From Prevotella sp. P2-180 (GTDB taxonomy: Bacteria > Bacteroidota > Bacteroidia > Bacteroidales > Bacteroidaceae), in the NCBI RefSeq assembly GCF_002251435.1, contig NZ_NPJI01000065.1, positions 26,593 to 90,592 of the forward strand: a stretch of 64,000 nt of DNA. The letters run 5' to 3'. The notes under the pieces are model-generated. The model had not been told where the DNA came from and did not search any database. It saw nothing but the letters and a program-made list of their open reading frames with translations. The translations under genes were made by a program, and so were the position numbers. Positions 28,567 to 35,877 of this stretch are shown here, piece by piece (position 1 is the stretch's first letter; each line of letters starts with the position of its first letter).

Positions 28567-28588
28567 GTGTTTCTCTCTTTAAGAGAAA
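28567..28588 (+). repeat. Left inverted repeat of the invertible promoter
   Basis: A 22-bp repeat (GTGTTTCTCTC...GAGAAA) that is the exact reverse complement of 28757-28778. With the flanking GCAAAAAG / CTTTTGC bases the match extends a few bases further, with a 2-nt gap. Each repeat is itself close to a palindrome. Confidence 0.85.
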
Positions 28589-28600
28589 CTCCTCAGCGTT

Positions 28601-28633
28601 GCAAAATTACGGAAAATATTCCAAACCACCAAA
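28601..28633 (-). promoter_or_regulatory. Promoter inside the invertible segment, in OFF orientation
   Basis: On the minus strand -33 TTTG (28630-28633) and -7 TAATTTTG (28602-28609) are 20 nt apart, a very good promoter. As assembled it reads left toward the recombinase; inversion at the 22-bp repeats would point it right into upxY and the polysaccharide genes. I see no comparable promoter on the plus strand within the segment. Confidence 0.75.
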
Positions 28634-28756
28634 TTGTCTATCATTTTTTTTATAAAAAACACAAAAAACTATTGATTTTCGTCAATCGGATGTTTTGCAA
28701 ATATGATAATTTACAGCGAAATCATGCCTATGTATCAACTGTTTAGCAAAACGATA

Positions 28757-28778
28757 TTTCTCTTAAAGAGAGAAACAC
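28757..28778 (-). repeat. Right inverted repeat of the invertible promoter
   Basis: Exact reverse complement of 28567-28588, closing a segment of about 212 bp. The 190 bp between here and upxY would be its untranslated leader when the promoter is ON. Confidence 0.85.
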
Positions 28779-28967
28779 TTTTGCATACCTTATCCGAACG
28801 GTATTTCATGCCGGAAAGAAGGCCTTGCAAATAGTGGACTCGGAAAACTGAGAATAGATGACTATTGTAGTTGCAACACAAGGGAAGATTCTGATATACA
28901 GCCTGATACACACATCGGGGTGAACCATGAGTATGCTCTTTCCCTAAATAATACATGTCAAAATACT

Positions 28968-29540
28968 ATGGCAAATGTACAGGACAAGGATAAACCACGG
29001 TGGTATGTCATGCGGGCCTACAAGAACGAGAGTACTGCCGAAGAGCGTCTCTCTCATAAAACGTATGGCCTGAAGCATTTCATACCCAAGCAGAAAGTCC
29101 TTCGCACCATCAACGGCGAGAAAACCCTTTGTATGGTACCCGTCATCCATAGTCTGGTGTTTGTATATGCAAGTCAAAGGCAGATTGTTGATTTCAAACA
29201 CAATTATTATTACAATCTCCAGTTTGTCACATGGAAAACCGAAGATGAACTCGTCTATCTAACCGTGCCTGAAAAAGAGATGAAAAATTTCATCGAGGTG
29301 TGTAAACAGACGGAACAGGAGGTCCATTTCTATAAAATTGATGAAATCAACAAAGGCAAGGATAAGATTGACATCGCCAAAGGCAAGCGAGTAAGAGTGC
29401 ATGGCGGACCGTTCGATCAGGTGGAAGGCTATTTCATAAAGATTGGCAGGAAGCGTGGTAAGCAACTCGTAGTCATCATTCCCGACTTGTTAGCGGTTTC
29501 CGCAGAAGTCGCACCGGAATATATTCAAGTCATAGACTGA
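28968..29540 (+). CDS. UpxY family transcription antiterminator (NusG paralogue)
   Basis: A 190-residue NusG-like protein: an NGN domain at the N-terminus (WYVMRAYKNESTAEERL, FIPKQKVLR, PVIHSLVFVYA) and a C-terminal KOW-like part (GKRVRVHGGPFDQVEGYFIKIGRKRGKQLVV). In Bacteroides, UpxY proteins are encoded first in each capsule operon and let RNA polymerase read through the long 5' region and operon. ATG 28968 is preferred; an in-frame GTG at 28920 would add 16 unrelated residues. No UpxZ-like gene follows, which differs from the Bacteroides fragilis layout. Confidence 0.9.
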   Translation: MANVQDKDKPRWYVMRAYKNESTAEERLSHKTYGLKHFIPKQKVLRTINGEKTLCMVPVIHSLVFVYASQRQIVDFKHNYYYNLQFVTWKTEDELVYLTVPEKEMKNFIEVCKQTEQEVHFYKIDEINKGKDKIDIAKGKRVRVHGGPFDQVEGYFIKIGRKRGKQLVVIIPDLLAVSAEVAPEYIQVID

Positions 29541-29551
29541 AAGCTTATACA

Positions 29552-29698
29552 ATGATGATAACCATCAAAGACATACGCAAAGGCCACCCTTTCGGAGTCT
29601 CCTCTACTACAGATGCCCGTTCCGTCCTCCATAGCCGGCAGCTGCTCAAAATCTGCACTAGTTTCACTGATAAAGGAAATATCAAATATTTTTATTAA
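29552..29698 (+). CDS. Possible small protein of 48 residues
   Basis: A frame from ATG 29552 encodes 48 residues (TIKDIRKGHPFGVSST near the start, CTSFTDKGNIKYFY at the end), 11 bp after upxY. I do not recognise it. The codon pattern looks protein-like, but its end overlaps a promoter-like box, so it may be a gene remnant. Confidence 0.35.
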   Translation: MMITIKDIRKGHPFGVSSTTDARSVLHSRQLLKICTSFTDKGNIKYFY

Positions 29699-29707
29699 CT
29701 TTGCACT

Positions 29708-29812
29708 ATGAAATCAGAAGAAAATTCCATAAAAGCAATCAGTGCCCAAGCGCATGGCGAGGCAGCCATCAACTGTGTCCGAATGGGTATAATCACACCC
29801 TATTTCTCTTAA
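29708..29812 (+). CDS. Possible leaderless 34-residue peptide
   Basis: TAACTTTGC at 29696-29704 is a full -7 box and the ATG follows four bases later, so transcription would start almost on the start codon. The frame encodes 34 residues (MKSEENSIKAISAQAHGEAA at the N-terminus). It could be a leaderless gene, a leader peptide, or chance. The rest of the stretch to 29911 is AT-rich with TTTAATT repeats. Confidence 0.3.
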   Translation: MKSEENSIKAISAQAHGEAAINCVRMGIITPYFS

Positions 29813-29911
29813 TAAAAAATAAAAATTTTATTTTATCTTGGCTTACGGGTCTTAAATGACCGCTTACTAACATCATTAATCTTTAATTATTTAATTTTTA
29901 ATTTTTTTTCA

Positions 29912-30412
29912 ATGCGAAAGCTACTCGATACAAAAGCCGGTGCCACCTTCTACGAAGAAATGCCGAATCTCACGTTGAGCACCCGAAAGGACTGCATAGA
30001 ATTCATCTTTAAACTGAAGCCTGGCATATATGTCATTATCAACATGACCCGAGGCACAGGAGGCAAGATTATGCTCTATGCCAATTGGGACAAATACTTC
30101 ATGCGTATGCAGAATCCCGATGTCCAACTGCCGAGAATCCAGAAGAACTGTCCAACTCTCTTTGCTGTTCTAACCGGCGAAGACAAGGACGACGTCAGTC
30201 TTCTAAGTCATAGAAACGCCCCTGCTCACGAAAGAGGATTTGGTGTCTTTTGTGATGGTGACGTCGATACCCCTCTCATCGCCCATATAGACAACAATCT
30301 ATTGGACAAAGTGGCGATGCTGGTCAATAAGAACGTTGATATCTACAACGAGCTCAACACCACCCCGCCTTTCCCAGCCTGGAAAGACGGACTTCGCGAC
30401 TTGTGGAATTGA
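29912..30412 (+). CDS. Protein of unknown function, 166 residues
   Basis: A 166-residue, probably cytoplasmic protein without signal peptide or membrane segment. I recognise no family. Visible are a strand-rich first half (CIEFIFKLKPGIYVIINM) and a C-terminus ending FPAWKDGLRDLWN. It lies between upxY and the toxin-antitoxin pair, in the accessory-cargo part of the polysaccharide locus. The long A/T-rich leader (poly-T before the ATG) resembles the one before 32328. Confidence 0.6.
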   Translation: MRKLLDTKAGATFYEEMPNLTLSTRKDCIEFIFKLKPGIYVIINMTRGTGGKIMLYANWDKYFMRMQNPDVQLPRIQKNCPTLFAVLTGEDKDDVSLLSHRNAPAHERGFGVFCDGDVDTPLIAHIDNNLLDKVAMLVNKNVDIYNELNTTPPFPAWKDGLRDLWN

Positions 30413-30443
30413 AAATCAATCAATAATTATCAATATTGTGATT

Positions 30444-30499
30444 GAAGGTTATAAGCCGCAGGACTTTAGCTTTCTCACTGCAGTGAGAATTAGTACAAC
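30444..30499 (+). repeat. 56-bp intergenic repeat with palindrome, copy 1
   Basis: GAAGGTTATAAGCCGCAG... then a perfect 18-bp palindrome TTCTCACTGCAGTGAGAA, then TACAAC. A second copy at 33185-33242 keeps the outer sequence but has changed both arms of the palindrome together (CTCAC/GTGAG to TTCAC/GTGAA). Confidence 0.7.
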
Positions 30500-30582
30500 G
30501 TATAATTAATGTTATTAAAGTTAATTAAGGTTAGCAAAAGTTACAAAATAAACATTTCTTTTGCCGTTAGCAAAAAAATACG

Positions 30583-30590
30583 TAAATTTG
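30583..30590 (+). promoter_or_regulatory. Promoter -7 element of the SocA/Panacea pair
   Basis: TAAATTTG matches TAnnTTTG, 18 nt before the antitoxin-like ATG. Confidence 0.55.
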
Positions 30591-30608
30591 TACCAAAATT
30601 AGAAAGAT

Positions 30609-31055
30609 ATGACATACAAGGCATTAGACATAGCAAAGAAATTAATCTTCAAGGCGCAGAACGACGAGCCCAACGGAGGCGAGCGTCTTACCAACCTGAA
30701 GTTGCAGAAACTGCTTTACTATCAGCAGGGCTATCATCTTGCAGCTTTTGGCACACCGTTGTTTTCTGAGAATGTAGAGGCATGGATGTACGGGCCTGTT
30801 GTACCAACTGTATATGACGTGTTCTCAGCATACGGTTCATCCGCTCTACCTGTAGTAGAATCGGAGATATCCCTCAGTGAAGAGGAGGAAATCTTGTTCA
30901 GTCAGGTATATGATGCCTATAGGGAGTTCTCAGCCATTGGATTGATGAACCGCACCCATACGGAGAGACCTTGGATTGAGGCAAAGCCCCACGACCGCGG
31001 TACTGTCATACCGTTGTCGAGCATGGAATCATATTTCAAGACTCAGATGCAATAG
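30609..31055 (+). CDS. SocA/Panacea-domain (DUF4065) antitoxin-like protein
   Basis: A 148-residue protein with the DUF4065/Panacea domain over most of its length: DIAKKLIFKAQ, LTNLKLQKLLYYQQGYHLA, FSENVEAWMYGPVVPTVY and RPWIEA. Panacea antitoxins neutralise many unrelated toxins and are encoded next to them; SocA of Caulobacter works with ClpXP. It is 11 bp before an unrecognised 136-residue gene, the usual toxin position. It has its own promoter, so it may be expressed independently of the capsule promoter's ON/OFF state. Confidence 0.8.
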   Translation: MTYKALDIAKKLIFKAQNDEPNGGERLTNLKLQKLLYYQQGYHLAAFGTPLFSENVEAWMYGPVVPTVYDVFSAYGSSALPVVESEISLSEEEEILFSQVYDAYREFSAIGLMNRTHTERPWIEAKPHDRGTVIPLSSMESYFKTQMQ

Positions 31056-31066
31056 TTACAGTCATT

Positions 31067-31477
31067 ATGGTAAAGAAGTTCGCCATCAAACAGCCCAAGC
31101 CTCATGCAGCCGTCATCGGCAAGCCTCAGGAAAGGATTGTGTTTGGCTTTTCAGAACTTCGCCCATACAGCTATGTCAACTGTCATAACGATACTTCGTT
31201 TTTCATTTCTTTTTTTGAGCGTTTAAAAAAACTCAGTAGTTTGGACTGGAACACAGTAAACACCTCAGCCCGCCACTCCTTCGGTTTTGAGAAGATGCAG
31301 GCTGACAGTCTCACCGCTGCTGCCAAGCAACATGTCCCTGTAGGAATGACAAGTCTCATGGTGTTCCGTGCCTCAGGCGACAACCATGTATTTTTGGGCT
31401 ATCGCGACAACAACGTCTTTCAGGTTATATTCATTGAATACAACTTTGGCGACGTCTATTTCCACGGCAAGAAGTAA
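31067..31477 (+). CDS. Putative toxin partner of the Panacea antitoxin
   Basis: A 136-residue basic protein, 11 bp after the Panacea gene. I cannot assign a family; the strand-rich C-terminal half (SLMVFRASGDNHVFLGYRD, VIFIEYNFGDVYFHGKK) ends in a compact fold of the size usual for toxins. The assignment as toxin rests on position and size only. A 45-bp gap separates it from the next small gene. Confidence 0.55.
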   Translation: MVKKFAIKQPKPHAAVIGKPQERIVFGFSELRPYSYVNCHNDTSFFISFFERLKKLSSLDWNTVNTSARHSFGFEKMQADSLTAAAKQHVPVGMTSLMVFRASGDNHVFLGYRDNNVFQVIFIEYNFGDVYFHGKK

Positions 31478-31522
31478 TACGTTTTTATCATCAATTCTGT
31501 CACTTAAAGAAGCAACTTACGG

Positions 31523-31753
31523 ATGAGAAAAACGGACTTGTACCTCTTAGAATATATACAAACAGAGATAAATGTTAAGGATGCATTGTATCAACGTATG
31601 GAAGAGGCTAATCGCCAAAGGAAGACATTGCAGCAACAGCAGTATGTAAGTAAGAGCCTCAAAAGGGCATTCGCAGAGTTGGAAGAAGCACGAACTACAA
31701 ATATGGAACTTCCCGATGCTTCTGATTTGTTTAAACTGATAGATAAACAATGA
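31523..31753 (+). CDS. Small helical protein of unknown function
   Basis: A 76-residue protein, mostly helical and charged (LYQRMEEANRQRKTLQQQQY, SLKRAFAELEEA). No family recognised. It lies 45 bp after the putative toxin and might be a third member of that unit. Confidence 0.5.
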   Translation: MRKTDLYLLEYIQTEINVKDALYQRMEEANRQRKTLQQQQYVSKSLKRAFAELEEARTTNMELPDASDLFKLIDKQ

Positions 31754-32327
31754 AGGTCAAATAAGACAATCTTCATCAATCAACGGCATGCCGGCAATCC
31801 GCCCCTGCGGATGAAGGATCGTCCCCTTCTGTCGTACCAACAAGCAAGTAATAATTTACGATAAATTTACGGATAATTAATGGACATTAGCGTTCACCCC
31901 AACCCCGTCCGCTTGCGGACAATCTAAGTCGTCACATGTAGACCCTGTTGTCGTTAATAAATATCTTTATCAGTGATAATCAGCAATCAATCATCATCAA
32001 TCCGCATGGGCGCCCACGGCGCATAAACACTCGCACTATGTGCGTTAAACACTCGCAATTCTATTGCGTCAAATAATCGCAACTCTGTTGCGTAGATAAT
32101 CACGAGCAACCCCGCAGGGGCGAGAGCTTGTTTGCGAGTACAGGCCCAGCCGGCCAGGCTTTAAGTCCTTTTCCCGACCCGAAGCCTTTAATCTTTAAAA
32201 TCTTTAATTTTTTAATCTTTAATTTTTTAATCTTTTTTGGTACGAGTACCAAGTCCGTTTCGCGTTTACCGGACTAAAATAATTAAACGCGCTGCTTTTA
32301 AAAACTCAATATAATAATTTAAACATT
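31754..32327. repeat. Gene-free stretch with tandem hairpins and short repeats
   Basis: No gene is seen in these 574 bp. It contains hairpin ATCCGC/GCGGAT (31797-31812); the palindrome GTCCGCTTGCGGAC (31907-31920, also at 35790 and 56101); three successive short hairpins at 32032-32044 (CGCAC/GTGCG), 32054-32068 (CGCAAT/ATTGCG) and 32078-32092 (CGCAAC/GTTGCG); a CCCC/GGGG hairpin at 32110-32120; and an AT-rich CTTTAATTTTTTAAT tandem before 32236. Confidence 0.7.
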
Positions 32328-32927
32328 ATGAAAGTATTTGTTTCCGGCTTCTTCAACAGAGGCCAACAGAACGAGTATGTGGAGTTGGAAGCAGCATCCA
32401 AGTGCTCTCTCGAAGGTATGATGCTCATGCGTTATCACTATGGCAAGAACTACTTGCCAGTCCAAGGCGATACGCGAGTCTATCTTTTCCCTGACATTAA
32501 CCTTAGGAAGGGAAATCTGGTTCGTCTTTACACCTTCCACCATCCAGGTAAGAAGAAAGATAAAGACGAAACTCTCGGCAAGACCGTCTATAACCTTTCT
32601 TGGGATCTCGACCGCACGATGTGGGAAGGCACTGACGTGGAGGTACAAGTGATGGACACCGGCGATAGCGTCGGTTTAGCCCCATACGATTCGACCTCCG
32701 ATTCCGTCAGGATTACCGACGACCATCAGGTAGGGATGCTCGATCCCGACTCACTCCTTGCAAACATGATGCTCGGAGCCATTGATGGCCGTGTAAACGT
32801 CATCGGCAAAGATGGAGAAGTCGTCCCGGTTGAAGAAACCGATGTCCCACAGAATGTTAAGGACGCCGTCAAGTCAAAAGACCTCGACAAGGCATTCGCC
32901 TTATTATTAGCAGAGAGTGCGAAGTAA
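32328..32927 (+). CDS. Protein of unknown function, 199 residues
   Basis: A soluble acidic protein without signal peptide. It starts MKVFVSGFFNRGQQNEYVEL and contains a strand-rich first half (GDTRVYLFPDINLRKGNLVRL) and an acidic, helical C-terminus (KSKDLDKAFALLLAESAK). I recognise no family. It stands alone between the repeat-rich stretch and a strong hairpin, within the accessory part of the polysaccharide locus. Confidence 0.6.
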   Translation: MKVFVSGFFNRGQQNEYVELEAASKCSLEGMMLMRYHYGKNYLPVQGDTRVYLFPDINLRKGNLVRLYTFHHPGKKKDKDETLGKTVYNLSWDLDRTMWEGTDVEVQVMDTGDSVGLAPYDSTSDSVRITDDHQVGMLDPDSLLANMMLGAIDGRVNVIGKDGEVVPVEETDVPQNVKDAVKSKDLDKAFALLLAESAK

Positions 32928-32933
32928 CTCACG

Positions 32934-32962
32934 GTGCTGCCACGCACTGTGCGTGGCAGCAC
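32934..32962 (+). terminator. Strong hairpin after the 199-aa gene
   Basis: GTGCTGCCACGCAC and its exact reverse complement are separated by a single T, giving a stem of about 13 bp. There is no T run behind it, so it may stabilise the 3' end or need Rho. In a UpxY-read operon it would be a read-through site. Confidence 0.6.
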
Positions 32963-33184
32963 TATAAACACCACAACAGAAGTTTATATTCAGAGTTGTA
33001 AAGTTACATTTTGTCAGTTATTCTCCAGTCCGAGATAAAATATCTCAAGGACAAACAGAATGCCTGACCGTCACATGTTTAAAAATACAATCAAATAGAT
33101 AATCCTTATATCCCTGAAACCCCAGTAAACACTGGGGCTCTGGTGTATTGCAATAGGGATTGGTTGCTTACAAATATTGTAGTG

Positions 33185-33242
33185 GAAGGTTATAAGCCGC
33201 AGAACTTTAGCTTTTTTCACCGCAGTGAAAAAATTGTACAAC
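33185..33242 (+). repeat. 56-bp intergenic repeat with palindrome, copy 2
   Basis: Second copy of 30444-30499: GAAGGTTATAAGCCGCAG..., palindrome TTTTTTCACCGCAGTGAAAAAA with one mismatch, TACAAC. The rest of the stretch 32963-33348 holds a CCCCAGT/ACTGGGG hairpin at 33120-33137 and no gene. Confidence 0.7.
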
Positions 33243-33348
33243 ATAAAAAAGCTTAAAAGAAAGCGGTTTCGTAATAATGGTCGTTCACATAAAAGTGTCA
33301 GAGTGTATACTTTTACCCAGTCAGTAAACTTAAAAATAAAATAACATA

Positions 33349-34032
33349 ATGAATTGGTTTCGATATTATATTTTACAGCAACGATATACAATCCAGGATC
33401 TTAAGAATCCAAAAAGTATTTTGAGCGAAAAAGACAGAAGTATGGTAAAAATTCTGATTATTGATAATGAGGATTTTACTAAAGAGAATGGATTGAGAAG
33501 ATTAGGATACAATATACAAAAGTATGATGATCTTGAGTCATTAGAGGCTGCACAGGCATTTCATATCATTATAAGCGACGTTTCTGGGGTAGGCGTGAAA
33601 CTTGGGTCTCCTCAAGAGGGTGCTTTCTTGCTTAATCAACTTCGCAAAAAGTACCCGATGAAGGAATTTGCTGTCTATTCTGGCAAACTCTATAACACTG
33701 AGATGACAGAATTGATTCAAGGAATGAATATCATTCAAAAAGATCAAACTTGTGATGATTGGTCTGAAGATATTGATACTCTAATCAGAAAAGTAACAAA
33801 TCCAAAGCAAATATGGCAAAGGATTGCTAAAACTATGATAGAAAATGATGTGCCCACATCTGTATTAGAAAAGATGGAACATGAGTATGTAGAAGTAATA
33901 TTAGATAATAAAGGGGATTTCTCAAAGTTCCCGTCAGATAATTGTAAAAAAAATATTGACAGCAATATAACAGGAATAATCCATTCATTAGTTGCTGGAA
34001 TCGTCCTTTTGCCATTTTCTGCAACAGTATGA
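33349..34032 (+). CDS. Receiver-like signalling protein
   Basis: A 227-residue protein with a response-regulator-like receiver fold from about residue 32: KILIIDNEDF supplies the acidic pocket, IIISDVSG the phospho-acceptor Asp, and IIQKDQ the conserved Lys. The C-terminal 80 residues are not a standard DNA-binding domain and end with a hydrophobic stretch. The start at 33349 keeps a 31-residue extension; ATG 33442, right at the receiver, is an equal candidate. It overlaps the kinase-like gene by four bases (ATGA), so they form a pair. Confidence 0.65.
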   Translation: MNWFRYYILQQRYTIQDLKNPKSILSEKDRSMVKILIIDNEDFTKENGLRRLGYNIQKYDDLESLEAAQAFHIIISDVSGVGVKLGSPQEGAFLLNQLRKKYPMKEFAVYSGKLYNTEMTELIQGMNIIQKDQTCDDWSEDIDTLIRKVTNPKQIWQRIAKTMIENDVPTSVLEKMEHEYVEVILDNKGDFSKFPSDNCKKNIDSNITGIIHSLVAGIVLLPFSATV

Positions 34033-35138
34033 TACATATACCCTTTCCTCATAGACTTTGTGAAAATCTGTCAGAATCGCATGATGGGACTCTTTTCAGA
34101 TGTCCAACTTTTTGCAAAACATTACGGCCAAAATGTGCAGAATTCTATAATAGCATAAGTGATTCGAATAAGATATTTACATGCCCGTATGGCTTTGCTG
34201 TTCAAAAGTTCCAACTGGAAGAAAATCCTGTTTTCTTTATTGGATTATCAATAGAAGGAGTAAATCCTAAAAAAGATGTTGAGAGGAAATATGCAAAGTT
34301 TGATAATGTAATAAGACTTTCAAAAAAACAGTATCAGTCATTTTGTCAAGAAACTGAGTTTACACATTTACTTATGTCCTCAGAAAATAGCATAAAGCAG
34401 GATGCAGAGATGCGCAACGTAAAGGTGGCAGAACTTCAGATGTTCCTTGAAGATACAATGCATGAGGTTCGGAAAATCAACAATCAGTTAAAAACTTCAA
34501 TAGAGAACTTGCAAGAGTCATTAGAATCTGATGACAGTCATATTTGGAATATAATACAGACAATGTATGGCAACACGAACCTTCTTTCTATCCGCCTTGG
34601 TTTCTATGACTATATGATGAATCCCCAGCTGATGCTTGGAGCAGGAAAAACAGATGTCCATATCTATAGAAAATTTGAGAAAGTATATAAGTGCTTGTAT
34701 CCAGATAAAACAAGTAAAGGTCTAAATGTGATTATGGAAGGTAAATCATACGGCATGTATTCTGCTTCTTCTATGCTGGAGATTGCATTTTTCATAATCA
34801 TTGAAAATGCCATAAAATACTCTCCAATTAATGAGACTGTACACATTATATTTAATGAGGATAAACAAATGAACCAACTAACAGTGTCTATAGAGAATTG
34901 GGGACCATTTGTGGAAACAATAGAAAAAGACAAATTGTTTGAACGGGGATATCGAGGACTCAGAGTTATAAAGGCACGCAAAACAAAAGGGCAAGGCATA
35001 GGAATGTATCTGTTGAAACAAATCTGCGTATCTAATGATGTGAAACTGCAAGTATATACAAGAGATATGAAGTTCTTTGATGGAGATAAGTACTGTACTT
35101 TTGGTGTGCGTTTAGTGTTCGATAATTTAATTTTCTGA
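34029..35138 (+). CDS. Histidine-kinase-like ATPase with N-terminal Cys cluster
   Basis: A 369-residue cytoplasmic protein. The N-terminus has several Cys (FRCPTFCKTLRPKC, then TCPYGF) that could bind a metal or Fe-S cluster. A region near residue 140 (TMHEVRKINNQL) resembles an H-box. The C-terminal third is a GHKL ATPase: N-box IIENAIKYSP near 258, then ENWGPF, LFERGYRG and GQGIGMYLL near 322. No membrane segment is present, so it senses an internal signal. Coupled with the receiver-like gene, it forms an atypical two-component pair inside the polysaccharide locus. Confidence 0.65.
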   Translation: MIHIPFPHRLCENLSESHDGTLFRCPTFCKTLRPKCAEFYNSISDSNKIFTCPYGFAVQKFQLEENPVFFIGLSIEGVNPKKDVERKYAKFDNVIRLSKKQYQSFCQETEFTHLLMSSENSIKQDAEMRNVKVAELQMFLEDTMHEVRKINNQLKTSIENLQESLESDDSHIWNIIQTMYGNTNLLSIRLGFYDYMMNPQLMLGAGKTDVHIYRKFEKVYKCLYPDKTSKGLNVIMEGKSYGMYSASSMLEIAFFIIIENAIKYSPINETVHIIFNEDKQMNQLTVSIENWGPFVETIEKDKLFERGYRGLRVIKARKTKGQGIGMYLLKQICVSNDVKLQVYTRDMKFFDGDKYCTFGVRLVFDNLIF

Positions 35139-35316
35139 AAAAGAACACATAGACAGAGCACTTGCAAAGCAGGTTCACAGGAGTGCAAATATGCTAGACA
35201 CGCAATGCTATGCGAACATTTTGTCAATGACAATATTTGGCAAGACTGTAGACAATCGTTTGATAATTTTGCAAAACTCACAACCCACATATTCACAACC
35301 CTATATCCAATAAGTA

Positions 35317-35574
35317 ATGGAAATAATAAAAACATCAATCCCTGGCGTGCTCATCATTGAGCCGCGAGTTTTCAAAGACTCCCGCGGTTACTTCTTCGAG
35401 AGCTTCTCTCAGAGGGAATTCGATGAACCGACGAATGAAGCAAGAGCAGAGTCAAACTTGTTTGAACTTTGCCTTGCAAGGAGGAGGAAGACCGAAGGTC
35501 AAAAAGTAACGCCCATTCTTGGGCATAGTATCCACTCGTACAAGACAACGATCCAATGTCATTATACGGCGTGA
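35317..35574 (+). pseudogene. Broken rfbC copy with in-frame insertion
   Basis: The first 37 codons are nearly identical to the intact rfbC at 44983 (EIIKTSIPGVLIIEPRVFKD). Then 25 extra codons (35428-35502, with SNLFELCLARRRKTEG) are inserted in frame, after which homology resumes (KVTPILGHSI). A one-base deletion then shifts the frame to a stop at 35574, and homology ends there. The epimerase core is lost. Confidence 0.85.
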
Positions 35575-35606
35575 AGTGTGAATCAGAAATCAATCATCAG
35601 TCATTT

Positions 35607-35738
35607 ATGATTAACATCATATCACATCATCCCCGCATATTCTCCCTCATCGCCATCCTCTTCCTCTTTGGTGTCTTCATCATGATATATGAGATACGAA
35701 GAGCAATTAAGGTATCAGACGATGACGAGGAATATTAA
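35607..35738 (+). CDS. Small single-span membrane protein
   Basis: A 43-residue frame from ATG 35607 has one hydrophobic helix (FSLIAILFLFGVFIMIYEI) and an acidic tail (SDDDEEY). A longer frame from 35556 begins inside the rfbC remnant and is unlikely. Function unknown; it lies 140 bp before the flippase gene. The gap to the flippase holds the GTCCGCTTGCGGAC palindrome and AATCAGCAAT repeats. Confidence 0.5.
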   Translation: MINIISHHPRIFSLIAILFLFGVFIMIYEIRRAIKVSDDDEEY

Positions 35739-35877
35739 TATTTTTGTTAATTGCTGGTCATTTATGGAAATTGCTGTTTACCCACACAAGTCCGCTTGCG
35801 GACAAAGAGATATTCAAGTTATTTCTGTAGTAATCAGCAATTAGTAATCAGCAATCAATAATCTGTCATCAATTATA

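Noticed and set aside
31754..32327. CRISPR array
   Set aside because: The short hairpin repeats are of unequal length with no spacers of constant size and no cas genes nearby.
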